Positions 1-7,689 of a DNA stretch of 64,000 nt are shown here, piece after piece (position 1 is the first letter of the stretch; each line of letters starts with the position of its first letter). Made by a program: the position numbers and the translations under genes. The DNA comes from Rhodanobacteraceae bacterium. GTDB lineage: Bacteria; Pseudomonadota; Gammaproteobacteria; Xanthomonadales; Rhodanobacteraceae. The DNA is taken from the NCBI GenBank assembly GCA_030167125.1, contig CP126531.1:2830578-2894577 (forward strand), written 5' to 3'. The notes under the pieces are model-generated. The model ran no database searches, was not told the origin of the DNA, and saw only the letters and a program-made list of their open reading frames with translations.

Positions 1-489
1 GCCGATGCCCTTGGCCTTCATTCCGTAGAACAGCGTCAGGATCAGGACGGAGAGCGACATCGCAAACGTCATGTTGACGTCGGCCGTCGGTACCGGGCGG
101 AAGTGTTCGGCGCCGGTCGCTTCCGCCGCGGCCGGGATCAGGTCCACCGGCAGCACGTCCATGAGGTTCATAAACAGGATCCAGAAGAAGATCGTCAGCG
201 CCAGCGGACCCAGGAACTTGCGGCTGCCATGCCAGGCGTCCTTCACCTGGCCATCGATGAATTCGAGCGCGAGTTCGACGAAGGCCTGGCCCTTGCCGGG
301 CACGCCGGAGGTCGCGCGGCGCGCGAACCACCAGAACCAGAAGAGGAAGATCGCGCCCAGCACGCACGACATGATCAGCGTGTCGACGTGCAGCGACGCC
401 AAGGCGCCGGCGTGCTCCGGCGCATTCCAGAACGTCAGGTGATGCTGGATGTATTGGGTGAAATTCTCACCGCCCGACTCGGCACTCAC
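1..489 (-). CDS. atpB: F1Fo ATP synthase subunit a, 3'-truncated by window edge
   Basis: This is the N-terminal 163 residues of the membrane subunit a of ATP synthase, which forms the proton half-channels against the c-ring. The frame begins at a GTG (487-489) preceded by a GAGGATGAG ribosome-binding stretch and reads MSAESGGENFTQYIQHHLTFW. It then has a first membrane helix, the loop with KGQAFVELALEFIDGQV, and a helix with the PLALTIFFWILFMNLMDVLPVD pattern typical of the family. The reading frame is open to the window edge, so the C-terminal part with the essential channel arginine is not visible. It lies just downstream of atpI on the same strand, the usual head of an atp operon. The identification is secure; the GTG start is chosen because in-frame stops lie just before it. 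Confidence 0.93.
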   Translation of the reverse strand, partial: MSAESGGENFTQYIQHHLTFWNAPEHAGALASLHVDTLIMSCVLGAIFLFWFWWFARRATSGVPGKGQAFVELALEFIDGQVKDAWHGSRKFLGPLALTIFFWILFMNLMDVLPVDLIPAAAEATGAEHFRPVPTADVNMTFAMSLSVLILTLFYGMKAKGIG

Positions 490-544
490 TCACTCATCCT
501 CGTTCGTCGCACTTCATGGCGCGCGCTGCCGGCGCGCGGCGCCT

Positions 545-916
545 TCAGCGTCTCTTGATTCCCAGAACCACCAGATTGACCAACAGCGCGGCCACCAGAC
601 CGATCAACGCCGGCAGCGCCGGTAGCCTCCAGTACGCCAGGATCAGATAGAACCCGACGATCACCACGATCCATTTCAGCAAGGTTCCAAAAGCGAACCG
701 CGCCAGCATCGTCCCGCCCCCCGCCAGCGCCGGCGCAAACACCGGCAGCGCGAGCAGGGCCGTGCCAATGGCGACCACCAAGCCCCCGGCCAGCGCACCC
801 ACGGCGGACGGAATCCCGCGCGCCAGGAACGCCAAACCCGCGATGACGGCCACCGCGACCTGCGCCAACACCACCTGCATCGCGAGCCGCCTGCCGGCGG
901 CCAGGGAGTTGTCCAT
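545..916 (-). CDS. atpI: ATP synthase subunit I (AtpI)
   Basis: This 123-residue protein is almost entirely hydrophobic, with four predicted membrane helices: about residues 12-30, 35-58, 70-92 and 96-118. It ends in a basic KRR tail. Size, topology and position immediately before atpB match AtpI, a non-essential assembly factor thought to help build the c-ring of the Fo sector or to handle magnesium. It is the first gene of the atp operon here, with a sigma70-like promoter upstream at 975-1004. AtpI sequences are poorly conserved, so the name rests largely on context and topology. Confidence 0.85.
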   Translation of the reverse strand: MDNSLAAGRRLAMQVVLAQVAVAVIAGLAFLARGIPSAVGALAGGLVVAIGTALLALPVFAPALAGGGTMLARFAFGTLLKWIVVIVGFYLILAYWRLPALPALIGLVAALLVNLVVLGIKRR

Positions 917-974
917 GTTCCGCCACCTGAGCGCGCCTTTCGACCCGCCTGAAACCTTGCAATCGAGCTTTGGA

Positions 975-1004
975 ATTGTAGCAGCGGTGTTTGCGGCGTA
1001 GCAA
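975..1004 (-). promoter_or_regulatory. Predicted sigma70 promoter of the atp operon
   Basis: On the minus strand a TTGCTA (999-1004) is separated by 18 bases from TACAAT (975-980), giving a good -35/-10 pair about 60 bases upstream of the atpI start. This is a pattern match only. Confidence 0.6.
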
Positions 1005-1076
1005 CCGCATCGCGCCGCCTTGGTGGCGGAATTTCAAGGAATTTCCGGTGCCGCTGCAACGCGAATCCTGGACTAC

Positions 1077-1177
1077 TGGATCCCGGATCAACGCACGTCC
1101 ATGTGCTGTCCGGGATGACCAACGACTGGGTTCTGGATCCCGTGTCAACGGCCATCCATGGCCTGCACGGGATGACC
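1077..1177. repeat. Pair of 44-bp imperfect hairpin repeats (REP-like)
   Basis: Two related 44-bp units (1077-1120 and 1134-1177) each open with TGGATCCCG and close with CGGGATGACC. The ends of each unit are imperfectly complementary, so each can fold into a hairpin. They lie in the gap between mnmE, which ends at 1189, and the atp promoter. Both flanking genes point left, so the repeats sit in the mnmE-atpI intergenic region. They look like the small dispersed palindromic repeats common in high-GC proteobacterial genomes. A role as a transcription or mRNA-stability boundary is an inference. Confidence 0.65.
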
Positions 1178-1188
1178 ACGTCCTGTGG

Positions 1189-2529
1189 TCATTTGCCGAT
1201 GCAGAACGTCGAGAAGATCGCGCCGAGCAGATCCTCGTTGGTGAAGCTGCCCGTGATTTCACCCAGTGCCTGTTGCGCGGCGCGCAGATCCTCGGCGATC
1301 AATTCGGGCGTGGCTGCCACGAGGGCGCTCCGCGCGGCGTTGAGATGTCCGCCCGCGCGTTCGAGCGCGTGAATGTGGCGGCTGCGCGCGCTGAAGGCAC
1401 CTTCGACCTCCTCGCCCACCGCGACGCGTTTCAGCTCGTCGCGCAGCAGGTCGAGCCCGGCGCCGGTGCGCGCCGACAGCGCGATCGTCACTATGCCGCC
1501 TGTTTCAGCGCGCGAAGGCGCGACGCCGTCGAGGTCGATCTTGTTGATCACCACGATGCGCGCCACGCTTTCGGGCATTCCCGCGAGCATGGTTTCCAGC
1601 GCGTGTTGTTCCCCGCGCTCCACCACGACCAGCACCAGATCGGCGCGGGCCAATTCCACGCGCGCCCGGCGGATGCCTTCGCCTTCCACCACATCGGCCG
1701 ACTCGCGCAGCCCCGCAGTATCCGCGAGCGTGAGTTCGACGCCGTCGAACACGACCGACTCGCGCAGCACGTCGCGCGTGGTGCCGGGAATGTCCGTGAC
1801 GATGGCGCGCTCGCTGCCGGCCAACGCGTTGAGCAGGCTCGACTTGCCGACGTTCGGCGCACCCACGATCACGGCGTGCATGCCGCGCGCGAGGCGTGCG
1901 CCGTTGCGCGTTGCCAGCAACAACGCGCCGAATTGCTCGTCGGCCGCCGCGAACAGGCGTTTCAGCTTCGGCAACGACGCGCTCTCCGATGCGTCGTCGG
2001 AAAAGTCGATCGCCGCTTCCACTTCGACGCGCAGCTGCACGACCGTCTGCACCAGCGCTTCGACGCGCCGCGAAAATTCACCGTCCAGCGAACGCAGCGC
2101 GGCGCGTGCCTGCGCTTCGGAACGTGCGGCAATCAGGTCGGCGACGGCTTCGGCCTGCGTCAGGTCGAGTTTGCCATTCAGGAACGCGCGTTCGGAAAAT
2201 TCGCCCGCGCGCGCGGGCCGCGCGCCGAGCCCGCAGGCGCGCCGCACCAGCGCATCCAGCACCACCGGGCTGCCATGCGCATGCAGTTCCAGCACGTCTT
2301 CGCCGGTGAAGGAGTGCGGTGCGGCAAAAAACAGTGCGAGGCCGCGATCGATCGTCGCACCCTTGGCATCATGGAAGTCGATCAGCCGCGCGCGGCGCGG
2401 TGACGGCTCGAAACCGCAGACAGTCTTCGCAATCGCACGCGCCGCGCCGCCCGACACTCGCACCACGCCGATGCCGCCGCGCCCGTTCGGGGTCGCGACG
2501 GCAACAATGGTTTCAGCGGGCTCGCGCAT
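1189..2529 (-). CDS. mnmE: tRNA uridine-5-carboxymethylaminomethyl(34) GTPase MnmE
   Basis: This 446-residue GTPase works with MnmG to place the cmnm5 group on wobble U34 of several tRNAs. The N-terminal domain begins ETIVAVATPNGRGGIGVVRVSG and has the formyl-THF-binding fold pattern. The inserted G domain shows GAPNVGKSS (about residue 223), TTRD, DTAG and NKID (about 327). The protein ends in FCIGK, the invariant C-terminal motif whose cysteine is required for modification. Length is normal for the family (about 450). It follows yidC with only 12 bases between, as the last gene of the rpmH-rnpA-yidC-mnmE string. Confidence 0.97.
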   Translation of the reverse strand: MREPAETIVAVATPNGRGGIGVVRVSGGAARAIAKTVCGFEPSPRRARLIDFHDAKGATIDRGLALFFAAPHSFTGEDVLELHAHGSPVVLDALVRRACGLGARPARAGEFSERAFLNGKLDLTQAEAVADLIAARSEAQARAALRSLDGEFSRRVEALVQTVVQLRVEVEAAIDFSDDASESASLPKLKRLFAAADEQFGALLLATRNGARLARGMHAVIVGAPNVGKSSLLNALAGSERAIVTDIPGTTRDVLRESVVFDGVELTLADTAGLRESADVVEGEGIRRARVELARADLVLVVVERGEQHALETMLAGMPESVARIVVINKIDLDGVAPSRAETGGIVTIALSARTGAGLDLLRDELKRVAVGEEVEGAFSARSRHIHALERAGGHLNAARSALVAATPELIAEDLRAAQQALGEITGSFTNEDLLGAIFSTFCIGK

Positions 2530-2541
2530 GGCGGCGCGCCA

Positions 2542-4263
2542 TCACGCGCGCGCGCGCGCGTCGGCCCGGTCGATCTTGCGGGTGATGTACCACTGCTGGC
2601 CGAGCATGCAGATGCCGCGCACCACGTAATAGAGCGTGAGACCCGCCGGGAAGAAGAAGAACAACACGGCGAACAGCACCGGCATCGCCTTCATGATCCG
2701 CGCCTGGGTCGGATCCATGCCCTGCACCGGCGTCAGGAACTGCTGCCCCAGCATGGTCAACGCGTACACGACCGGCAGGATGAACAGCGGATCGGCGGCC
2801 GAGAGGTCGGGAATCCACAGGAACGGCGCGTGGCGCAATTCGACGCTGAAGATCAGCACGTAATACAGCGCGAAGAAGATCGGGAAGGTGATCAGCGCCG
2901 GCAGGCAGCCCGCCATAGGGTTGATCTTCTCCTTCTTGTACAGCTCCATCATTGCCTGCTGGTACTTCTGCTTGTCGTCGCCGAAGCGCTCCTTCAGCGC
3001 CTTCAGGCGCGGCTGCAGTTTGCGCATCCGCGCACCGGCCTTGTACTGCGCCTCGGTGAGTTTCCAGGTCGCGGCCTGGATCAGCAGCACCAGCACGATG
3101 ATCGCGAGGCCCCACGCGCCCACCAGCTTATGCAGGAACGCGAGCAGCTTGAACATCGGCTGCGCGATGAAGGTCCACATGCCGTAATCGACCGTGCGGT
3201 CAAGGCCGGGCGCCACGTCGCCGAGCCGATCCTGCAGTTTCGGGCCGACATACAGGCGCGAGGTACGCGTCGCGCTGGCGCCCGGCGCCACCGAGAAGCC
3301 CGGACCGACGCTGCGGATCAAATAACGCGGTTTGCCGTTCGCATCGGCGGCCGGCGTTTCCACACTGCCGAATTGCTGCGCCAGCTTGGCATCCGGAATC
3401 CACGCCGCCACGAAGAAGCGCTGGCTCATCGCGATCCAGCCGCCGGTGACGCTCGCGTGCAGCGGATCCTTTTCGAAGTCGCCGAATTTCAGCTTGTTGT
3501 ACTTGTCGCTGTACCAGGCGGCGCCGGTGAACGCGTAGCTGTCGGGGTTGTAGAACTCGAGCAGGTGCTTGGGCGGCGGCGGCGGCTCGATCCGGTCGAG
3601 CTGTTCATACGTGTTGCCTTGCCACGTTTTGCTGCCGTGGTTTTCGACCTGTTGCGAGAGTTCGACGACATAACTGCCGCGGGTCAGCGTGTAACGCTTG
3701 ACGACGCTGAGGCCGGTGGCGGCATCGTCCCATGTCAGCGTGACCACGACCTGCTTCTGCCCCGACTCCAACGAATACGAAGTCGCTTGGGGCTTGAACT
3801 CAGCGAGGTGATTGGGCGCGGCGCTGCCGTTCGCGCCGATCAGGCCGTCCTGCGCCACGTAATAGTTCGCGGTTGCATCGTCCAGCAACTGCACCGGCGG
3901 GCTGCCGCGCTTGACCTGCTGCGGGTAATCGAGCAACGCCGCGCCGACGATCGTGCCGCCACGCGGATCGATCGTGAGTTTCAACACGTCGTTGCTGGCG
4001 GTGACGAGATCCTGCTTCGGCGTCGGACTGGCACTGGGGTTGCCGGCGGGTGTCGTCACCTCCGTGGGCGGTGCCGCAACGCTGCCTGCAGCGGTCGGGA
4101 TCGAAGCGGCTTCCGGCACGGCGGACGCCGTCGCGGCAACCTGCGCGGACGCGGGCGGCGCCGGAGGCGGCACGGAAGGATAGTCGTGTTGCCAGGCCTG
4201 CCACAGCAGGTAGGCAACGAAGAACAACGCCACGACCAGCAGGGTGCGTGTTTGATTGATCAC
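2542..4263 (-). CDS. yidC: Membrane protein insertase YidC (Oxa1 family)
   Basis: This 573-residue inner-membrane insertase has an N-terminal membrane anchor (about residues 7-24), a linker rich in Ala/Pro, a periplasmic beta-domain to about residue 350, and the C-terminal Oxa1 core with five helices. It inserts proteins such as subunit c of ATP synthase, with or without SecYEG. The start is a GTG giving MINQTRTLL, a typical YidC N-terminus. The Oxa1 core contains LTEAQYKAGARMRKLQP and INPMAGCLP. One oddity is that the position of the conserved basic residue of the hydrophilic groove (Arg366 in E. coli) is Gln396, while a Lys stands five residues later where E. coli has Pro. No yidD gene sits between this gene and rnpA. 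Confidence 0.97.
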   Translation of the reverse strand: MINQTRTLLVVALFFVAYLLWQAWQHDYPSVPPPAPPASAQVAATASAVPEAASIPTAAGSVAAPPTEVTTPAGNPSASPTPKQDLVTASNDVLKLTIDPRGGTIVGAALLDYPQQVKRGSPPVQLLDDATANYYVAQDGLIGANGSAAPNHLAEFKPQATSYSLESGQKQVVVTLTWDDAATGLSVVKRYTLTRGSYVVELSQQVENHGSKTWQGNTYEQLDRIEPPPPPKHLLEFYNPDSYAFTGAAWYSDKYNKLKFGDFEKDPLHASVTGGWIAMSQRFFVAAWIPDAKLAQQFGSVETPAADANGKPRYLIRSVGPGFSVAPGASATRTSRLYVGPKLQDRLGDVAPGLDRTVDYGMWTFIAQPMFKLLAFLHKLVGAWGLAIIVLVLLIQAATWKLTEAQYKAGARMRKLQPRLKALKERFGDDKQKYQQAMMELYKKEKINPMAGCLPALITFPIFFALYYVLIFSVELRHAPFLWIPDLSAADPLFILPVVYALTMLGQQFLTPVQGMDPTQARIMKAMPVLFAVLFFFFPAGLTLYYVVRGICMLGQQWYITRKIDRADARARA

Positions 4264-4302
4264 TGGGGAACTCGGGCTGGGGCGCTTAAGGCCCGGAGCA
4301 AG

Positions 4303-4674
4303 TCAGCCGCCGATTGTGCCGGGTGTGGCCGTTTGCTTCAATGTTTTGAGCTTGCACCAGGCAAGCCCGAGATCGGCAAACAACACGGGGTTCGGAGTAC
4401 CGGCTGCCGACGCACGCGGGATGACCAGGATATCCAGCGCCGGCAATCCCTCGCGTTCGGCCCGGAAGGATTCGCGAACGACACGCTTGATCCGGTTGCG
4501 CTCCACCGCGCGCTTGCTGACCTTGCGCGAGACCGCGAGGCCCAACCGCGCGCTCCCTTCGGGTAATGCGAGCCAACGCAACAGGAAGTGCCTTCCCTGC
4601 CAGCGCTCGGCGTTCCGCAACGCGGCGAAATCGGAAGCACGGCGCAGCCGCGCAGCGGGCGGCAAGCCGGCCAT
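4303..4674 (-). CDS. rnpA: Ribonuclease P protein component
   Basis: This small basic protein of 123 residues binds the RNase P RNA and aids 5'-processing of precursor tRNAs. The family signature is clear in KRAVERNRIKRVVRESFR (about residues 53-70), the RNR helix that contacts the RNA. It follows rpmH after only 10 bases, so the two are cotranscribed as in most bacteria, and is followed after 39 bases by yidC. Length is in the normal range. Confidence 0.96.
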   Translation of the reverse strand: MAGLPPAARLRRASDFAALRNAERWQGRHFLLRWLALPEGSARLGLAVSRKVSKRAVERNRIKRVVRESFRAEREGLPALDILVIPRASAAGTPNPVLFADLGLAWCKLKTLKQTATPGTIGG

Positions 4675-4684
4675 GCCGGCGCGC

Positions 4685-4819
4685 TTACGGGATCAGACGC
4701 TTGCGACCCTTGGCGCGACGCGCGGACAGTACCTTGCGGCCGTCGGCAGTTTTCATGCGCGCGCGGAAACCGTGGGTGCGGGCGCGCTTGAGCACGCTGG
4801 GCTGGTAGGTGCGTTTCAT
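4685..4819 (-). CDS. rpmH: 50S ribosomal protein L34
   Basis: This 44-residue protein reads [20 protein letters not shown] and continues [20 protein letters not shown], ending RLIP, an almost textbook bacterial L34. It is very basic and sits in the large subunit. The start follows a weak GGAG-like stretch. A strong promoter (4879-4908) lies about 50 bases upstream. It heads the left-pointing rpmH-rnpA-yidC-mnmE cluster and is divergent from dnaA. Confidence 0.98.
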   Translation of the reverse strand: MKRTYQPSVLKRARTHGFRARMKTADGRKVLSARRAKGRKRLIP

Positions 4820-4878
4820 GGGTGACTCCGCAGCGGGATGCCCGCGCAAGGCGGGTCAGACATGGAAAAAGACCGCGG

Positions 4879-4908
4879 ATTTTAGGGTTGAACGCGGTCG
4901 CCAGTCAA
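4879..4908 (-). promoter_or_regulatory. Predicted strong promoter of rpmH operon
   Basis: The minus strand shows TTGACT (4903-4908), an 18-base spacer and TAAAAT (4879-4884), five of six consensus bases at both elements. Its position is right for driving rpmH, rnpA, yidC and mnmE. Confidence 0.75.
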
Positions 4909-4945
4909 TCCCGAGCGGGTAACGATCGTCGAAGACGACGACGCG

Positions 4946-4974
4946 TTCGCAGGTTTGCGGCAGCCTGATAGACT
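4946..4974 (+). promoter_or_regulatory. Predicted dnaA promoter
   Basis: TTCGCA (4946-4951) is followed after 17 bases by TAGACT (4969-4974), about 60 bases before the dnaA start. The match is moderate. No clear DnaA box for autoregulation was seen in the 214-base rpmH-dnaA gap. Confidence 0.4.
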
Positions 4975-5033
4975 CCCTTGTTCTGCCGCGCGTGTTTGCA
5001 CGTCGGCGTTCCTGATGGTTTTGCGCGGACTCC

Positions 5034-6353
5034 ATGAGCGATCTTTGGCAACGCTGCCTCGCCAGGCTCGAAGGTGAAATCGAGCCGGGCGTGCTGCACA
5101 CCTGGCTGCAGCCGCTGCAGGCGCGCTATGACGATGGCATGTTGCGGCTGCTGGCGCCGAACAGCTACACGCTGGAATTCGTGCGCAACGAATACCTGAC
5201 GCGCATCGAGGGCACCCTGTCCGCACTCGCGGGACACCCCGTGCCACTGAAGCTCGAAGTGGGCTCCCTGACGCCCGTTGCCAAGTCGTCGGCGGCACCA
5301 GCGCTCGCCCAAGGAACACCCGCACACTCGCAACAACACAACATCGACCCGCACTACACCTTCGACAATTTTGTCGAGGGCAAATCCAACCAGCTCGGCA
5401 AGGCTGCCGCGATGCAGGTAGCGCAGAACCCCGGGCGCGCCTACAACCCGCTCCTGCTGTACGGCGGCACCGGCCTCGGCAAGACCCATCTGATGCAGGC
5501 GGCGGGCAACCTGATGCTGAAGCACAACCCGTCGATGAAGTTGCTGTACGTGCACTCCGAGCGCTTCACCGAGATGATGATCACGGCGCTGCGCAACAAG
5601 AACATGGATGACTTCAAGCATCGCTTCCGTTCGGTCGACGCATTGCTGATCGACGACATCCAGTTCTTCGCCGGCAAGGATGCGACCCAGGAAGAGTTCT
5701 TCCACACCTTCAACACGCTCTATGAATCGCGCCAGCAGATCATCCTGACCTGCGACCGGTATCCGAAGGAGGTGGACAATCTCGAGCTGCGCCTGAAATC
5801 CCGCCTCGGTTGGGGTTTGTCGGTCGCGATCGAACCGCCTGATTTCGAAACCCGCGCCGCGATCCTGCTGGAAAAGGCGCAGACCCGCGGCATTCCGTTG
5901 CCGGGTGACGTGGCGTTGCTGCTGGCGCGTCGCATCCGCTCCAATGTGCGCGAACTCGAGGGCGCACTGAACACCGTCGCCGCGCAGGCCAACCTGTCCG
6001 GTCGCGGCATCACGATGGAACTGGTGCAGGAAACGCTGCGCGACCTGTTCAACGTTCACGCGCGCGCCATCACCATCCAGAACATCCAGAAGACGGTCGC
6101 CGACTATTACCAGTTGCGCCTTTCCGACCTGCTCTCGCAGCGCCGGGTGCGCTCGCTGGCCCGGCCGCGCCAGATCGCCATGGCGTTGGCCAAGGAATTG
6201 ACCGAGCACAGCCTGCCCGAAATCGGCGAGGCCTTCGGCGGCAAGGACCACACCACGGTCATGCATGCCTGCAAGAAGATCCGCAGCCTCTGCGACACCG
6301 ATATGCGCTTGCGCCAGGACTGGGACAAATTGATCCGGATATTGACCGGGTAA
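5034..6353 (+). CDS. dnaA: Chromosomal replication initiator DnaA
   Basis: DnaA binds 9-mer boxes at oriC and, in its ATP form, unwinds the origin. The 439-residue protein has the N-terminal DnaB/partner domain beginning [13 protein letters not shown], a short linker (about residues 80-105), and the AAA+ domain. That domain has Walker [10 protein letters not shown] (about 144-152) and Walker [10 protein letters not shown] (about 205). The C-terminal DNA-binding domain includes the signature around [12 protein letters not shown] (about 400-411). Length is slightly short relative to E. coli (467), mainly because of the linker. It is divergent from rpmH and followed by the probable oriC and dnaN. 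Confidence 0.99.
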   Translation: MSDLWQRCLARLEGEIEPGVLHTWLQPLQARYDDGMLRLLAPNSYTLEFVRNEYLTRIEGTLSALAGHPVPLKLEVGSLTPVAKSSAAPALAQGTPAHSQQHNIDPHYTFDNFVEGKSNQLGKAAAMQVAQNPGRAYNPLLLYGGTGLGKTHLMQAAGNLMLKHNPSMKLLYVHSERFTEMMITALRNKNMDDFKHRFRSVDALLIDDIQFFAGKDATQEEFFHTFNTLYESRQQIILTCDRYPKEVDNLELRLKSRLGWGLSVAIEPPDFETRAAILLEKAQTRGIPLPGDVALLLARRIRSNVRELEGALNTVAAQANLSGRGITMELVQETLRDLFNVHARAITIQNIQKTVADYYQLRLSDLLSQRRVRSLARPRQIAMALAKELTEHSLPEIGEAFGGKDHTTVMHACKKIRSLCDTDMRLRQDWDKLIRILTG

Positions 6354-6561
6354 ACTTGTGGACAAGAATGGGATGGCTGTTCGTCACCAAATCATCCACA
6401 ATTCGTACACCGGAAACACAAGCTGACTCTTGACCAAGTTTTATGCGCAAACATATGATTTCTAAAAACTATTTCTGAAGTTTCAGTTTTCAACACGGCC
6501 TGCTTCTACCAGCTTGTTTACAAGTAAATCCAGTTAAAGATTACGCCCTCGGGGACCAGAC
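6354..6561. other. oriC: Probable replication origin oriC (dnaA-dnaN gap)
   Basis: This 208-base gap holds two near-consensus DnaA boxes. TTGTCCACA lies on the minus strand (6357-6365) and TCATCCACA on the plus strand (6392-6400), each one mismatch from TTATCCACA. They are followed by an AT-rich stretch (about 6430-6500) that could act as the unwinding element. Gene strand polarity switches just left of here, at the divergent rpmH-dnaA gap: minus to the left and plus to the right. Most xanthomonad origins lie in this same gap. Further weak box-like 9-mers, such as TTGTTTACA near 6514, are possible but not convincing. Confidence 0.75.
6430..6459 (+). promoter_or_regulatory. Predicted dnaN promoter inside oriC
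   Basis: TTGACC (6430-6435) and TATGAT (6454-6459) are separated by 18 bases, each one mismatch from consensus. Transcription would start near 6466 and give a leader of roughly 95 bases, placing an active promoter inside the AT-rich part of the origin. Confidence 0.65.
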
Positions 6562-7662
6562 ATGCGCTTCAGCACTCAGCGGGAAACCTTGCTCAAACCC
6601 ATGCAGCAGGTCGTCGGTGTGGTCGAGCGCAGGCAGACCCTGCCGGTTCTTGCCCACCTGCTTGTGCAAGTAAAGGATGGCCGCCTGTCGTTGACGGGGA
6701 CCGATCTCGAAGTCGAGATGCGTGCCAGTACCGCAGTGGAAATGAAGGAGCCCGGAGAGACCACGATCCCGGCCAGGAAATGGTTTGATCTGGTCCGCGC
6801 CCTGCCCGACGGCGTGAACGTGGGCGTCGAACTCAAGGGCGACCGCGTCGTCATGCACGCGGGACGCAGCCGTTACACCTTGGCGACCCTGCCCGCCGAG
6901 GAATTTCCGAACAACGACGAAATCGAAGTCACCGACAAGGTTTCCCTGCCCGAAGGTACCTTGCGGCGCCTGATGGAACGCACCTCCTTCGCGATGGCCA
7001 ACCAGGACGTCCGGTATTACCTCAATGGATTGCTGCTGGACCTTCGCGGTGCCGAGCTGCGCTGCGTGGCCACGGATGGGCATCGAATGGCGATGGCCCA
7101 GACGACGCTGGACAGGCCCGCTGGCAGCACCCGCCAACTGATCATTCCCCGCAAGGGCGTTACGGAGTTGCAGGGCTTGTTCGAGAATGCCGACAACCCC
7201 GTTGAAATCGAATTTTCGAGCAATCATCTGCGGGTGCGCCGCTCGGATGTGGTGTTCACCTCCAAATTGATCGACGGCCGGTTTCCCGATTACGAAGCGG
7301 TCGTGCCGCTTGGCGCGGACAAGGTCGTCAAGATCGACCGCGACGGACTCCGCAATGCGCTGCAGCGTGCCGCCATTCTGTCGAACGAAAAATATCGCGG
7401 CGTGCGCCTGGAAGTCGCGCCGGGGTGTCTGCGCATCATTGCCCACAACCCCGAGCAGGAAGAGGCTTTTGAGGAAATCGAAGCGGACACCAAGGTTGCC
7501 GACGTAGCGATCGGCTTCAACGTGGGCTATTTGCTGGACGCCTTGGGCGCGTTGGATGAGGCGAACGTGCAGTTGCAGTTGCGCGACGCCCAATCGAGCT
7601 GCCTGCTTCGTGGCGTATCCAGCCAGGAAGCGCAACACGTCGTGATGCCGTTGCGGCTGTAA
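6562..7662 (+). CDS. dnaN: DNA polymerase III sliding clamp (beta subunit)
   Basis: The beta clamp forms a ring around DNA and tethers polymerase III and many repair proteins. The 366-residue length is exactly normal. The sequence begins MRFSTQRETLLKPMQQVVGVVERRQTLPVL, has the ATDGHRMAM stretch in the middle domain, and ends VVMPLRL, the C-terminal residues that form the partner-binding pocket. All three clamp domains are intact. It is followed after 27 bases by recF in the conserved dnaA-dnaN-recF-gyrB order. Confidence 0.99.
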   Translation: MRFSTQRETLLKPMQQVVGVVERRQTLPVLAHLLVQVKDGRLSLTGTDLEVEMRASTAVEMKEPGETTIPARKWFDLVRALPDGVNVGVELKGDRVVMHAGRSRYTLATLPAEEFPNNDEIEVTDKVSLPEGTLRRLMERTSFAMANQDVRYYLNGLLLDLRGAELRCVATDGHRMAMAQTTLDRPAGSTRQLIIPRKGVTELQGLFENADNPVEIEFSSNHLRVRRSDVVFTSKLIDGRFPDYEAVVPLGADKVVKIDRDGLRNALQRAAILSNEKYRGVRLEVAPGCLRIIAHNPEQEEAFEEIEADTKVADVAIGFNVGYLLDALGALDEANVQLQLRDAQSSCLLRGVSSQEAQHVVMPLRL

Positions 7663-7689
7663 ACACCGGCGGGAAGACGAAGCGGGTCC

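Noticed and set aside
2830..4566. A 578-codon plus-strand open frame across yidC and rnpA
   Set aside because: It covers two well-identified genes on the opposite strand and shows the repetitive Arg/Gln/Asp content of GC-rich antisense frames.
4905..6365. A 486-codon open frame on the minus strand opposite dnaA
   Set aside because: It is the antisense shadow of a highly conserved gene in high-GC DNA; it has no family-like motifs or start signals.
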